From Cyanobacteria bacterium REEB459 (GTDB taxonomy: Bacteria > Cyanobacteriota > Cyanobacteriia > Phormidesmidales > Phormidesmidaceae), in NCBI GenBank assembly GCA_018970085.1, contig JAGWXD010000012.1, positions 1-64,000 of the forward strand: 64,000 nucleotides of DNA, in the 5' to 3' direction. The notes beneath the pieces were generated by a model. The model did not search any database, was not told where the DNA came from, and worked only from the letters and a program-made list of their open reading frames with translations. The stretch's first letter is position 1. Every line of letters starts with the position of its first letter. Positions 51,241-61,226 of this stretch are shown here, one piece after another. The translations under genes were made by a program, and so were the position numbers.

Positions 51241-52878
51241 ATGAACACCGCTGAATTGTTGGTCCAGTGCCTTGAAAACGAAGGCGTTGAGTATATTTTT
51301 GGCTTACCTGGAGAAGAAAACCTGCAACTACTGCAGGCCCTCAGGCGATCGTCGATTCAGTTTATTACCACCCGTCACGAACAGGGAGCAGCCTTTATGG
51401 CTGATGTCTACGGCCGTCTCACCGGAAAGGCGGGGGTGTGCCTATCAACCTTGGGACCAGGAGCCACTAACCTGATGACAGGCGTAGCTGATGCCACCCT
51501 GGATCGAGCCCCTTTAGTAGCCATCACCGGCCAGGTGGGGACCGATCGCATGCACATTGAATCCCACCAGTATCTGGACCTGGTGGCCATGTTTGCGCCA
51601 GTCACCAAATGGAATGCCCAGATCGTTCGCCCCAGCAATACCCCTGAAATTGTCCGCAAGGCCTTTAAGATCGCCCAATCAGAAAAACCAGGGGCTGTAC
51701 ATATCGATCTACCAGAAAATATTGCCGATATGGACGTCAAGGGTATGGCTCTACGCAGAGACAGTCAGGAAAAAACCTACGCCTCCCTGCAAAGTATTCA
51801 GAACGCCGCAGTGGCGATTTCCCAGGCTACCAATCCGATGATTTTAGTCGGCAACGGTGCCATCCGCGCGGGTGCCAGTGAAATTCTGACTGATTTCGCC
51901 AGCCAGTTGAATATTCCTGTAGCCAACACCTTTATGGGCAAAGGGGTGATTCCCTACACCCATCCGTTGGCGCTATGGACCTTTGGTCTACAGCAGCGAG
52001 ATTTTATTACCTGTGCCATGGAGCAAGCAGACCTGATCATCGCCGTGGGCTATGACCTGGTGGAATATTCCCCCAAACGGTGGAATCCCGATGGTAAATT
52101 ACCTATCCTCCATATCAATCTGACCCAGGCCGAAATTGACAGTAGCTACATTCCAAAAGTTGAAGTGATTGGAGATATTTCCGACTCCCTAACGGAAATT
52201 CTAAGCCGGGTGAAACGTCAAGGTAGACCCGAGCCAGCAGCGCTGAAAATTCGAGCAGACATTCGCGCCGACTACGAACAATATGCGGACGACTATGGTT
52301 TTCCGGTCAAACCCCAGAAACTTATTTACGACCTGCGCCAGGTGCTGGGGGCTGAAGATATCTTAATTTCCGATGTGGGGGCTCACAAAATGTGGATTGC
52401 CCGCAATTACCATTGCCTGCGCCCCAATACCTGCCTGATTTCCAACGGCTTCGCCGCGATGGGCATTGCCATTCCTGGAGCCCTGGCAGCTAAGTTAGTC
52501 AACCCCAGCCGCAAGGTGGTTGCCGCTACAGGGGATGGGGGATTCATGATGAATTGCCAGGAGTTAGAAACGGCCCTGAGAATCGGCACTCCCTTTGTGA
52601 CAATTATTTTTAATGATGGTGCCTACGGCTTAATTGAGTGGAAGCAGATGAACTACTATGGTGAATCTTCCTTTATTCACTTTACCAATCCCGACTTTGT
52701 AAAACTGGCAGAAAGTATGGGACTGAAGGGCTACCGGGTAGAGTCCACAGAAGATCTGGTGCCGACGTTAAAACAGGCCCTGGAAGACACGGTTCCGGCG
52801 GTCATCGATTGCCCGGTAGACTATCGCGAAAACCTGTTGTTTACCCAGCGCACCAGTCAGATGAGTTGCCTACTCTAA
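51241..52878 (+). CDS. 2-oxoglutarate decarboxylase (ThDP enzyme annotated as acetolactate synthase-like)
   Basis: This 545-residue thiamine-diphosphate enzyme has the N-terminal catalytic Glu47 (TTRHEQGAAFMADVYGR), the activation loop TLGPGATNLMTG, and the ThDP motif GDGGFMMNCQELETA with NDGAYGLIEWKQ. The fold is that of acetolactate synthase large subunits, but the gene sits immediately after SSADH, as does the experimentally established 2-oxoglutarate decarboxylase of Synechococcus 7002. That enzyme converts 2-oxoglutarate to succinic semialdehyde. I therefore call it so with context support; without activity data, acetolactate synthase is the alternative. Confidence 0.88.
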   Translation: MNTAELLVQCLENEGVEYIFGLPGEENLQLLQALRRSSIQFITTRHEQGAAFMADVYGRLTGKAGVCLSTLGPGATNLMTGVADATLDRAPLVAITGQVGTDRMHIESHQYLDLVAMFAPVTKWNAQIVRPSNTPEIVRKAFKIAQSEKPGAVHIDLPENIADMDVKGMALRRDSQEKTYASLQSIQNAAVAISQATNPMILVGNGAIRAGASEILTDFASQLNIPVANTFMGKGVIPYTHPLALWTFGLQQRDFITCAMEQADLIIAVGYDLVEYSPKRWNPDGKLPILHINLTQAEIDSSYIPKVEVIGDISDSLTEILSRVKRQGRPEPAALKIRADIRADYEQYADDYGFPVKPQKLIYDLRQVLGAEDILISDVGAHKMWIARNYHCLRPNTCLISNGFAAMGIAIPGALAAKLVNPSRKVVAATGDGGFMMNCQELETALRIGTPFVTIIFNDGAYGLIEWKQMNYYGESSFIHFTNPDFVKLAESMGLKGYRVESTEDLVPTLKQALEDTVPAVIDCPVDYRENLLFTQRTSQMSCLL

Positions 52879-53004
52879 AAGACCTACCCCGCCGCTGAAG
52901 TCTCAGCAGCCGATCTACAGCCTAGTTCAGATCACAGCGATCGCAGTGCAACCAGTGCAGTCACTCTGGTCTGCTAGCCTCAGACCAAAACTGACCTCAA
53001 CCCT

Positions 53005-53046
53005 CTGGGGCCGTTGCCGGTATAGCCGTGATCGGCCAGACCCCAG
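53005..53046. terminator. Hairpin between convergent genes containing CGGTATAGCCGT
   Basis: CTGGGG (53005-53010) pairs with CCCCAG (53041-53046), with CCG/CGG inside. The loop carries CGGTATAGCCGT, a relative of the dispersed 14-mer. It sits between the convergent decarboxylase and SAF-oxidoreductase genes and may end either transcript, though no U-tract is present. Confidence 0.35.
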
Positions 53047-53094
53047 GGGTAAATTAGCGATCAAGCAACGGGCCTAGGCCAGCCAACTTCCTTC

Positions 53095-54405
53095 CTAAAC
53101 CTGAACAAGGGCCTGAGGACTGGCAAACAGAGCGTTTTGCTCCTGCCTGAGGCGATCACAGAGGCGATGTTCTGGTAGAACCACATCGGCGTAACTAATC
53201 ACCTGGTCCTTAGGAATATCTCGCTTTAACCGACAACCCTCCGATAAACCAATGGGTAACAGGTCTTGACTTTGGGTGACATCAGAGTTCTCACACTGCC
53301 CGTAGGTCATATAAAAGCCAATCCCATCTAGGACCTCGCCTGCCTTTAGATCCCGTTTAGCGGTGGTAATCACATCGACAACGGGCCCAGCCAGAGGAGC
53401 AATCACGGTGTCTTTTAATAACCCAACACGGGCCAGAGAAATAGGAAATTCCAGGCAGCACAGATGGTAAGGAGTATAAAAAGAGTAAAGGGGGCCGGCA
53501 CCTCGCTTCAGGTACTTGAGGTAATGCTGCTGCAGAGGATCCTCAGAGTAGCCAATCACATAAACCCCAGGACCGGGCTCAGCTCCTACGACATAATCTA
53601 CGATTCCCCCCAGGGCTAGAAGCTGGTCAGCATCATAGACCTCGGTTAGCTCATCGACATGCTTAACCGTCCCGTGGCCAATCATGCCCCGTTGGGCCAC
53701 CTTCATACCGGTGGCATTTGCGACAATCGCTTGTTCACAGGCAATTTTCGTACCATCGGCGAAACTCGTTACCATATGAGGGGTCTGGTCCCACTGCCGG
53801 GCAAACTCAGCCTGGGTGGTAGGATTACGATAGGGGTCAATCATACCCTTGACATTGCCACATACCAGCGGGCGTATACCCAATCCCTGGACAAAACGAT
53901 AAAGATTCATCTCTACACCGGGCTGATCCCCTTCGCAGCCAGATAGAATTACCCCCCCACGGTCAGCATAGGTTTTCAGGATAGGCCCAATGGTGGCATC
54001 AACTTCAGCGTTCATCATGACAATATCTTTGCCATTCGCGATGGCCTCTAAAATTGCCTGGGCAGCAAAGTCAATAGTGCCGGTCACTTCGGCAATGATG
54101 TCAACATTATGGGCCTGACACAGCAGGGTGAAGTCTTCCGTAACGGCAGGTCGCCCAGAGCGAATGGCCTCTTCTAATTGGGCAAGGGTTTTAACCTCTA
54201 ACGGATCTAAAATACCTGCCTCGGCATAGGCTCGCCGAGCATTCTTAAGGGTTCGGCTAAAAACCGCAACCAATTCCATACCAGGCACAAAGTTGACAAT
54301 TTGATTGGCGATGCCCCATCCCATCGCGCCAGCGCCAATCATACCGACTCGAAGGGGATTACCCAGAGCTTGACGCGTCTTCAGTGCATTATCAACAATA
54401 ATCAT
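53095..54405 (-). CDS. NAD(P)-dependent oxidoreductase with C-terminal SAF domain (homoserine dehydrogenase-like)
   Basis: This 436-residue protein has an N-terminal Rossmann domain (GMIGAGAMGWGIANQI, about 21-36), a central homoserine-dehydrogenase-like catalytic part (EVTGTIDFAAQAI, LSGCEGDQPGVEMNLYRF, CGNVKGMIDPYRNP), and a C-terminal SAF-type beta domain (about 350-436: KRDLKAGEVLDGIG, KRDIPKDQVISYADVVL). SAF domains occur in antifreeze and pilus-assembly relatives and in some sugar-acid enzymes. Annotators call this family putative homoserine dehydrogenase-like; its substrate is unknown to me. Isolated gene, about 320 bp from the nuclease gene. Confidence 0.75.
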   Translation of the reverse strand: MIIVDNALKTRQALGNPLRVGMIGAGAMGWGIANQIVNFVPGMELVAVFSRTLKNARRAYAEAGILDPLEVKTLAQLEEAIRSGRPAVTEDFTLLCQAHNVDIIAEVTGTIDFAAQAILEAIANGKDIVMMNAEVDATIGPILKTYADRGGVILSGCEGDQPGVEMNLYRFVQGLGIRPLVCGNVKGMIDPYRNPTTQAEFARQWDQTPHMVTSFADGTKIACEQAIVANATGMKVAQRGMIGHGTVKHVDELTEVYDADQLLALGGIVDYVVGAEPGPGVYVIGYSEDPLQQHYLKYLKRGAGPLYSFYTPYHLCCLEFPISLARVGLLKDTVIAPLAGPVVDVITTAKRDLKAGEVLDGIGFYMTYGQCENSDVTQSQDLLPIGLSEGCRLKRDIPKDQVISYADVVLPEHRLCDRLRQEQNALFASPQALVQV

Positions 54406-54729
54406 AAGTATAAATTCCTAATTTATTTAATAGAATACCCTGAAATCCAGGCAACCCTCTATCCCAGGATGGTCTAGCACCGGCACCAGAACGGCTATGA
54501 CCGATAGTCACCCTTCTGGGAGAAAGCACTGACAGCTTTAGTTTACCCATGGCCACCCTGATTACCCACCAGAGGTCTAGGGGCTTCTATGTATTCAATA
54601 GTAAGCATAGGTAGTAGGGGCCTGGATGACTGTAAAGCCTTGGTAAGTAATTGAGGACTTTAGCTAAAGATAGCTGGCCATCACCAACGGCATCGGCTTG
54701 AGGTGGGGCCCAACAAGGCTATGCCAGAG
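54406..54729. other. Intergenic region with no gene
   Basis: These 324 bases lie between the start of the SAF oxidoreductase and the stop of the Cas4-like nuclease, both on the minus strand. No domain-bearing ORF, RNA gene or strong hairpin was seen. TCATAGCCGTTC on the minus strand (about 54509-54520) resembles the dispersed TATAGCCGT motif. Confidence 0.4.
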
Positions 54730-55554
54730 TCAGACCGCCTGGCCATTACCCGTCACCAGACCCCTGGCTTCAATCTCTGGAATGTCCTCAATCGAGGGTA
54801 TTGCTAATGCCTCAGGAACCAAGCCGCGATCGCCAGGGTAACGCTGACATCGCGGCGCAAAGGGACAGCTCAGACAATGGCCTCGATCCTCTGCCACCTG
54901 GGGCAGAGGCGAGGAGGCAGATAGCAGGGTAGTCAGGTAATCGGTAAGCCGGTGTAAATCGCTGCGGGTGCGCTGGTGAGCAGCCGCATTGTAGGGAATA
55001 GTCAGATAACCTGGTCGGCGCTGGTCCACCTGGCTGGGGGGTGGCACAAACCAGTAGATCATAGATAGGGCCTCTGCCGGCTGATTAGTAATTTCCTTCA
55101 GCACATAGAAGTACAGTCGGGTTTGCCAGGTTTGTTGCAGCTGAGTCAGACTGGGGCGGTACTGATAGGTCTTCCAATCAATAATCTGACCCTGGGCGGG
55201 GCCTATCCGTAAAAGATCGTAGACCACCGTTAAGCTGTAGCCATTAAACATCAGGCTTTGGCGATACTCACTGAAGCGCTGGTATTGGGCCTGAGGCTGA
55301 AACAGGTCCGGCGCAGTGGCAAGCAGACTATTAACAGCCGTCTGAAGGTCTGGATCTTGGGCCAGCAGAGGGGCAATATCCAGTCCCAACTGCTGCTGGT
55401 GCATAGCCAGATGAAAACGACTGCCCCACTCCTGGCGTTGCTGGGTAGCGGGGTCGCCTGGTACGGTCAACTGGTCCAGGTAGGTATGCTGAAACCGACG
55501 GGGACACAATTCCAGCACATGTAAATGTCCCTGGGTCAAACTAACCAGTGTCAT
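54730..55554 (-). CDS. PD-(D/E)XK nuclease, RecB/Cas4-like with Fe-S cysteines
   Basis: This 274-residue protein has nuclease motifs His48 (FHLAMHQ), Asp113 (VVYDLL region), and Asp126-x-Lys128 (GQIIDWKTY), the PD-(D/E)XK signature. Four cysteines match the Cas4/AddB Fe-S nuclease pattern: Cys17 (ELCPRRFQ) near the N-terminus and Cys237, Cys240, Cys246 (GHCLSCPFAPRCQRY), with the same 3- and 6-residue spacings as in Cas4. The ATG at 55554 has GGAAAGG just upstream; the longer frame adds 31 unrelated residues. No CRISPR array or cas gene is present in the window, so a DNA repair role is likely. Confidence 0.85.
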   Translation of the reverse strand: MTLVSLTQGHLHVLELCPRRFQHTYLDQLTVPGDPATQQRQEWGSRFHLAMHQQQLGLDIAPLLAQDPDLQTAVNSLLATAPDLFQPQAQYQRFSEYRQSLMFNGYSLTVVYDLLRIGPAQGQIIDWKTYQYRPSLTQLQQTWQTRLYFYVLKEITNQPAEALSMIYWFVPPPSQVDQRRPGYLTIPYNAAAHQRTRSDLHRLTDYLTTLLSASSPLPQVAEDRGHCLSCPFAPRCQRYPGDRGLVPEALAIPSIEDIPEIEARGLVTGNGQAV

Positions 55555-55901
55555 AGCCCTTTCCTTACAGTGGATGTTCTGGGTTAATCCGGTGTCTGGG
55601 GGCATCAGCCCCAGGCCCATGGCAACTTTTTTAACTGCCAGGGGCAAATCAGGCTGCTGGGGCTTCTATCCCTGCCCTTAATGGTCACATCCTGCCTGAG
55701 ACCAGAGCGATCAGGAATGAAGACAAGGATATCTCCTGGTTTAAACTCAGGGGGACTCTTTCCGATAGTATGGATAAATACTCAAAATAAAGCTATTGTA
55801 ACCCTGGTGCCTGGGCTTGAGGTCCTACTTCAAAGCTTTTCCAGGGGCTTAAGCTATGGTTTTGAAGAAAATTCCAGGAAGTGATGAGGTACAGCGAACC
55901 T

Positions 55902-56156
55902 ATGAGCACAGTAGATTTTAAGACAGTTAAAAACATCGTAGTTGAACAACTCTCGGTAGAAGACGCCGACAAAGTTACCCCAGAATCTAACTTTGTTAAC
56001 GACCTGGGGGCCGATTCTCTCGATACTGTAGAATTGGTCATGGCATTAGAAGAAGAATTCGATATTGAAATTCCTGACGACGTTGCGGAGAAAATTCTTA
56101 CCGTTCAGGATGCGGTTGATTTTATTAATGCTCAGCAGCAAAAGGCCGCTGACTAA
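55902..56156 (+). CDS. acpP: Acyl carrier protein
   Basis: This 84-residue acidic helical protein carries acyl chains in fatty acid synthesis on a 4'-phosphopantetheine attached to the Ser of [10 protein letters not shown]. The helix II/III sequence [11 protein letters not shown] and the ending VQDAVDFIN are typical. The ATG at 55902 (MSTVDFKTV) is preferred over an upstream in-frame ATG. It is followed by fabF 130 bp downstream. Confidence 0.97.
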   Translation: MSTVDFKTVKNIVVEQLSVEDADKVTPESNFVNDLGADSLDTVELVMALEEEFDIEIPDDVAEKILTVQDAVDFINAQQQKAAD

Positions 56157-56286
56157 CTAATCCAAGGGTGACTCCAGCTTTTCTAGGCGTCTATCCCTTA
56201 GGGTTACAGTTTTCCATGTTGCCATTGGTTCAGTTTTTCTGGTCCAGTGGTGACTCTGCACCAGACGATTACCTATTTCCCTGGCT

Positions 56287-57540
56287 ATGGCTAATCCTGA
56301 CTTTAAACGCGTTGTTGTCACAGGCATGGATGCTATTACCCCGATTGGTAGTAGTCTGGCTGACTACTGGGCTGGGTTAGTGGCCGGACGCAGTGGCATT
56401 GCCAAAATTCAGGCCTTTGACCCTAGCCAGCATGCCTCCCAAATTGCTGGTGAAGTTAAGGGATTTAACCCTGAAGACTTTCTTGACAAGAAAGACGCGA
56501 AACGCATGGATCGCTTTGCTCAGTTTGCTGTGATCGCCGGGAAAAGGGCTTTATCCCACGCTGGTCTGGCTATTACCGACCTCAACGCCGAGCAAGTAGG
56601 CACCTACATTGGTTCGGGAGTGGGCGGGCTGAAGGTGCTCGAAGACCAACAGGAGGTCTACTTGAACCGGGGGCCCAGCCGCTGTAGCCCCTTCATGATT
56701 CCCATGATGATTGCTAACATGGCGGCGGGTTTGACCGCTATTCATACTGGAGCAAAGGGGCCTAGCGCCTGTGCGGTAACCGCTTGTGCGGCGGGTTCTA
56801 ATGCCATCGGTGATGCCTTCCGGTTGATTCAAACTGGCTATGCGCAGGCGATGATTTGCGGCGGTACGGAAGCTGCCGTCACTCCGCTGGGGGTGGCTGG
56901 TTTCGCCGCCGCCCGGGCCCTGTCTACCCGCAATGATGATCCGACCCGAGCCAGTCGCCCCTTTGATCGAGATCGCGATGGGTTTGTGATTGGCGAAGGT
57001 TGCGGCATTTTAATCCTGGAAGAACTGGATCATGCCCTTAGCCGAGGGGCCACCATATATGCTGAAATCGTGGGCTACGGCATGACCTGTGACGCCTACC
57101 ACATGACCGCACCGGTTCCCGGCGGTGAGGGGGCAGCCCGGTGTATTCGTCTTGCCCTCAAAGACGCGGGCCTTGACCCCCAACAGGTAAGTTATATCAA
57201 TGCCCATGGCACCAGCACAGCCGCCAATGATCCGACCGAAACCCAAGCCATCAAGACAGCTCTGGGTCAAGCCGCCAGGCAGGTGGCCATTAGCTCTACA
57301 AAGTCGATGACGGGTCATTTGTTAGGGGGTTCCGGCGGCATTGAGGCCGTGGCCACCTGTTTGGCGATCGCCAATGATATTGCCCCTCCCACCATTAACC
57401 TGGCTAATCCGGATCCTGACTGCGATTTAGATTACATCCCTAATCAAAGTCGGCCTATGGCAATTGAGGTAGCCCTGTCTAATTCCTTTGGATTTGGGGG
57501 TCATAATGTCACCCTGGTGTTTCGTAAGTATCGTCCTTAG
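56287..57540 (+). CDS. fabF: Beta-ketoacyl-ACP synthase II
   Basis: FabF condenses malonyl-ACP with acyl-ACP in fatty-acid elongation, notably C16 to C18. The 417-residue thiolase-fold protein has the nucleophile Cys167 (AVTACAAGS), the catalytic histidines in NAHGTSTAANDPTE and STKSMTGHLLGG, and the C-terminal NSFGFGGHN. The acpP-fabF-tkt order is conserved in cyanobacteria such as Synechocystis. Confidence 0.97.
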   Translation: MANPDFKRVVVTGMDAITPIGSSLADYWAGLVAGRSGIAKIQAFDPSQHASQIAGEVKGFNPEDFLDKKDAKRMDRFAQFAVIAGKRALSHAGLAITDLNAEQVGTYIGSGVGGLKVLEDQQEVYLNRGPSRCSPFMIPMMIANMAAGLTAIHTGAKGPSACAVTACAAGSNAIGDAFRLIQTGYAQAMICGGTEAAVTPLGVAGFAAARALSTRNDDPTRASRPFDRDRDGFVIGEGCGILILEELDHALSRGATIYAEIVGYGMTCDAYHMTAPVPGGEGAARCIRLALKDAGLDPQQVSYINAHGTSTAANDPTETQAIKTALGQAARQVAISSTKSMTGHLLGGSGGIEAVATCLAIANDIAPPTINLANPDPDCDLDYIPNQSRPMAIEVALSNSFGFGGHNVTLVFRKYRP

Positions 57541-57767
57541 AGCGGCAGTTGTAGCCCTATAATGGGGTTAACGCTAGGGGGTGGGGTATTAGGTTTTTTA
57601 GGTTACACCGTCAAAGGGACTAACCAGTATCGGCTCAGTAGCTTGGCTTAAAGGTGGGTGATCCACGCCTGTTTAGCGATTTTGCATAGTATGGTCCTGT
57701 GCCTTCCTTTCCCCCTGTAGCTACTTGCCACTGATCGTCATTGACCTATCGTGAAGTTGTTAAAACT

Positions 57768-59774
57768 ATGGCTGTTGCAACCCAAACCCTGGAAGAACTG
57801 TGTATTAATGCGATTCGCTTTTTAGCCATTGATGCGGTTGAAAAAGCTAAGTCTGGTCACCCTGGTCTGCCCATGGGTGCTGCGCCCATGGCCTTTGTCC
57901 TGTGGGACCAGTTTATGCGGTTTAACCCTAAAAATCCCCACTGGTTTAATCGCGATCGCTTCGTGCTTTCGGCGGGTCACGGTTGTATGTTGCAATACGC
58001 CCTGCTTTATCTGACTGGCTACGATAGCGTTACCCTGGATGACATCAAACAGTTCCGTCAGTGGGGCGCCCGTACCCCTGGACACCCCGAAAACTTTGAG
58101 ACCCCTGGTGTAGAAGTCACCACCGGTCCCCTGGGACAGGGTATCGCCAATGGGGTCGGCCTAGCCATGGCTGAGGCCCATCTGGCCGCTCGCTTCAATA
58201 AGCCCGACTGCACCCTGGTCGATCACTACACCTACGTGATTCTAGGGGATGGTTGCAATATGGAGGGGGTTTCAGGGGAAGCCTGCTCCCTGGCCGGTCA
58301 CCTGGGCTTGGGTAAGTTGATTGCCCTCTACGACGACAACCATATTTCCATTGACGGCTCTACAGACATTTCCTTTACCGAAGATGTAGCCAAACGCTTT
58401 GAAGCCTACGGCTGGCATGTGCAGCACGTGGAAAATGGTAATACCGATTTGGCGGGTATTGCCAGGGCGATCGCAGCAGCTAAGGCGGTGGGAGATCGTC
58501 CCTCCCTAATTAAGGTCACCACCACCATTGGCTATGGTTCCCCCAATCGGCAAAATACCGCTGGCATCCACGGTGCGGCCCTGGGGTCAGAAGAAATTAA
58601 GGCTACCCGCGCCAATCTAGGGTGGAACTATGGCGAGTTTGAAGTTCCCGCCGATGCCCTCAGCCATATGCGCCAGGCCGTTGATCGGGGCGCCAGTTTA
58701 CAGGCTGAATGGGAAGCCACCCTGGCTACCTACCGGACCCAATACAGCGCCGAAGCCGCTGAGTTTGAGCGCATGCTAGCGGGACAGTTGCCTACCGGTT
58801 GGGCTGATGCCTTACCCACCTATACCCCCGCCGACAAGGCGCTGGCTACCCGCAAAAATTCTGAAATCACCCTGAACGCCCTAGCCCCGGTTCTGCCTGA
58901 ATTGATCGGTGGATCCGCCGACCTGACCCACTCCAACTTGACGGAACTAAAAATTTCCGGCAGTTTTCAAAAGGGCCACTACGAAAATCGGAATCTGCGC
59001 TTTGGAGTGCGAGAACACGGCATGGGGGCCATCTGTAATGGCATTGCCCTGCATAATTCTGGATTAATCCCCTACTGCGCCACCTTCCTCGTATTTGCCG
59101 ACTATATGCGGGCGGCTATTCGGCTGTCGGCCCTGGCTCAGGCTGGCGTAATCTACGTCATGACCCATGACTCCATTGGCCTCGGAGAGGATGGACCTAC
59201 CCACCAACCGGTGGAAACCATTGCCTCCCTGCGAGCCATTCCTAACCTGATTGTCATTCGTCCCGCCGATGGGACGGAAACCTCTGCAGCCTACAAGGTG
59301 GCGGTGGAGCATCGTAAAACCCCAACCCTGATCGCCCTCAGTCGTCAAAACCTGCCCAACCTACCCGGTGCTTCCGTTGAGGGTGTGGCCAAAGGGGCCT
59401 ATATCGTCGATGACTGTTCTGGTGTTCCCGACCTAATTCTGATTGGCACGGGTAGTGAAGTCAGCCTGTGTGTGAAGGCGGCGGAACAACTACGGTCGAG
59501 TGGAACCCAGGTGCGGGTGGTATCCATGCCCTCCTGGGAACTGTTTGATGCCCAGCCAGCTAGCTACCAGGAGTCTGTACTGCCAGCCGGGGTTACCAAG
59601 CGCCTAGCGGTTGAGGCCGGTATTTCCATGGGCTGGTGTCGTTACGTGGGCTCCCAGGGTGACGTAGTTGGCGTTGATCGCTTTGGCGCTTCTGCCCCCG
59701 GCGACCTGGTCATGGAAAAGTTTGGCTACACCGTAGAAAATGTTGTAGCCCGTGCCCAGGCCTTGCTGGGCTAA
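57768..59774 (+). CDS. tkt: Transketolase
   Basis: Transketolase moves two-carbon units between sugar phosphates in the Calvin cycle and oxidative pentose phosphate pathway, using thiamine diphosphate. The 668-residue protein has [28 protein letters not shown], the ThDP motif [32 protein letters not shown], and the second-domain [10 protein letters not shown] and [17 protein letters not shown]. The ATG at 57768 ([12 protein letters not shown]) is preferred; a TTG nine codons upstream would add unrelated residues. A strong terminator follows. Confidence 0.97.
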   Translation: MAVATQTLEELCINAIRFLAIDAVEKAKSGHPGLPMGAAPMAFVLWDQFMRFNPKNPHWFNRDRFVLSAGHGCMLQYALLYLTGYDSVTLDDIKQFRQWGARTPGHPENFETPGVEVTTGPLGQGIANGVGLAMAEAHLAARFNKPDCTLVDHYTYVILGDGCNMEGVSGEACSLAGHLGLGKLIALYDDNHISIDGSTDISFTEDVAKRFEAYGWHVQHVENGNTDLAGIARAIAAAKAVGDRPSLIKVTTTIGYGSPNRQNTAGIHGAALGSEEIKATRANLGWNYGEFEVPADALSHMRQAVDRGASLQAEWEATLATYRTQYSAEAAEFERMLAGQLPTGWADALPTYTPADKALATRKNSEITLNALAPVLPELIGGSADLTHSNLTELKISGSFQKGHYENRNLRFGVREHGMGAICNGIALHNSGLIPYCATFLVFADYMRAAIRLSALAQAGVIYVMTHDSIGLGEDGPTHQPVETIASLRAIPNLIVIRPADGTETSAAYKVAVEHRKTPTLIALSRQNLPNLPGASVEGVAKGAYIVDDCSGVPDLILIGTGSEVSLCVKAAEQLRSSGTQVRVVSMPSWELFDAQPASYQESVLPAGVTKRLAVEAGISMGWCRYVGSQGDVVGVDRFGASAPGDLVMEKFGYTVENVVARAQALLG

Positions 59775-59834
59775 GGGCACAGTTCCCAGGACCCGGCTAT
59801 GGATCAAATCCCAAGGCTGATTAGATAGGCTAAG

Positions 59835-59873
59835 TTGCCTCTGCCATAGACACAATGGCGGAGGCAATTGTTT
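59835..59873 (+). terminator. Rho-independent terminator after tkt
   Basis: TTGCCTCTGCCAT (59835-59847) pairs with ATGGCGGAGGCAA (59855-59867), with one G-T pair, followed by TTGTTT. It is about 60 bases past the transketolase stop. Confidence 0.8.
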
Positions 59874-59981
59874 ATCCTACAGAGCCTTAGTCGGAAAAAC
59901 CGGGTAGAAGGGAAGGCTGTAGACCCTCTAGATCACCGCCAAGGATATTGGCAACCTAAGTCCTAAGCCCCTAGGTTGAAG

Positions 59982-60012
59982 GCCCTTTTGCCAACCACCA
60001 TCTGGCAAAGGG
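59982..60012. other. Second hairpin in the tkt-petA gap
   Basis: CCCTTTTGCCA (59983-59993) pairs with TGGCAAAGGG (60003-60012), with one bulged T. The whole 59775-60196 gap contains three hairpins (this one, the tkt terminator and the 60138 terminator) and no ORF of note. A short RNA gene between two terminators is possible but unproven. Confidence 0.35.
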
Positions 60013-60137
60013 ACGGAGGCGGGACCCAGTAGGCCCTTTTAGGCATCAACGCTGTGTTCTGGCCAAAGCTATCTATCGGTACCCCCATAGCCGGAGTTCT
60101 AGCTAGGCAGGACGGTTCCACCGTTGAGGGGATAGCA

Positions 60138-60166
60138 AAAAGGGACGCATCCACTGCGTCCCTTTT
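60138..60166. terminator. Strong bidirectional terminator for petC-petA
   Basis: AAAAGGGACGCA (60138-60149) pairs perfectly with TGCGTCCCTTTT (60155-60166) over a 5-nt loop, with A/T runs on both sides. It lies 31 bases past the petA stop on the minus strand and can also act on plus-strand read-through from tkt. Confidence 0.9.
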
Positions 60167-60196
60167 AACAACTCTAGTTGAGAGGTTCTTATGAAC

Positions 60197-61162
60197 TTAG
60201 AAACCCAGTTCAGCTTCCTGTACCCGTTCCACCTGTTTCTTCTTCAACACCAGCATAATCTGGGTGATCATAACGGCGGCGACAAAGGCGATTAAGCCCT
60301 TAATCCGGTTAGGATTTTGCAGCACGATTTCGGTATCAACCTGGCCAAATCCCCCGACGTTGGGGTTAGTGGTCAAGGGCTTACCCGCCTCAATGCTATC
60401 TCCCTCCGCCACCAACAGCTCTGGCCCGGCAGGAATAGTTTCGGTCACGGATTCGCCGCTTTCGGTCAATAGGGTGACGGTGTAGCCGCCACCATTCTGG
60501 GGAGAGATGGCACTCACCGTGCCACTAGTAGAGGCATTGTAGACAGTGTTATTGCTGGCCTGACCGGTAGGATAAACCTGACCGCGGCCACGGTTACCAC
60601 CCACATGGATTTGATACTTACCAAAGGAAACGGATTTGTCCTGACCAGGGTCAGGGGAAAGAATGGGGAAAACAATTTCCTGATATTGTTCGCCCGGAAC
60701 CGGACCCACCAGCAAAATGTTGGGCTGGGTTTCGCTATAGGGCAAGAAGTAGGTATTGCCCACTTCCTCTTTTAGCTCCTCTGGAATGCGATCGGGAGGG
60801 GCTAGGGTAAAGCCATCGGGAAGCACCACCACAGCTCCCACATTCAGACCACCCCGACTACCATCCCCAAGCACCTGCTGGGTATTGAGGTCGTAGGGGA
60901 TTTCGACTTTAACGGGGAAGACAGAGTCGGGCAGAACCGCCTGGGGTACCTCCACCTTGGTAGGCTTGGCGGCCAGATGGCAGTTAGCGCAAACAATTCG
61001 CCCGGTAGCCTCCCGGGGAGTTGCGTAGTTTTCCTGAGCCCAGAAGGGATAGGCAGCAGCAGGCTGGGGCTGGGCCAGTACTCCACCCAGGATTAAAAGA
61101 ACAGTGGCAAGGGCAACGGCTACTGGCCGCCAACGACTCACCGATAAAAATAATGCTGTCAT
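60197..61162 (-). CDS. petA: Cytochrome f
   Basis: Cytochrome f is the c-type haem subunit of the cytochrome b6f complex that passes electrons to plastocyanin or cytochrome c6. The 321-residue precursor has a cleavable signal ending before Tyr38 (AAA|YPFWAQ); that tyrosine's amino group is the axial haem ligand. The haem-binding motif CANCH is at 58-62, and a C-terminal membrane anchor lies near 287-308. It is transcribed with petC 64 bp upstream. Confidence 0.98.
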   Translation of the reverse strand: MTALFLSVSRWRPVAVALATVLLILGGVLAQPQPAAAYPFWAQENYATPREATGRIVCANCHLAAKPTKVEVPQAVLPDSVFPVKVEIPYDLNTQQVLGDGSRGGLNVGAVVVLPDGFTLAPPDRIPEELKEEVGNTYFLPYSETQPNILLVGPVPGEQYQEIVFPILSPDPGQDKSVSFGKYQIHVGGNRGRGQVYPTGQASNNTVYNASTSGTVSAISPQNGGGYTVTLLTESGESVTETIPAGPELLVAEGDSIEAGKPLTTNPNVGGFGQVDTEIVLQNPNRIKGLIAFVAAVMITQIMLVLKKKQVERVQEAELGF

Positions 61163-61226
61163 AGCTTTGCGTCAGGTGTTATAGCAGGGAGGTGTGTCAT
61201 TGACACCGGCTAGGTAGAACCTCTAC

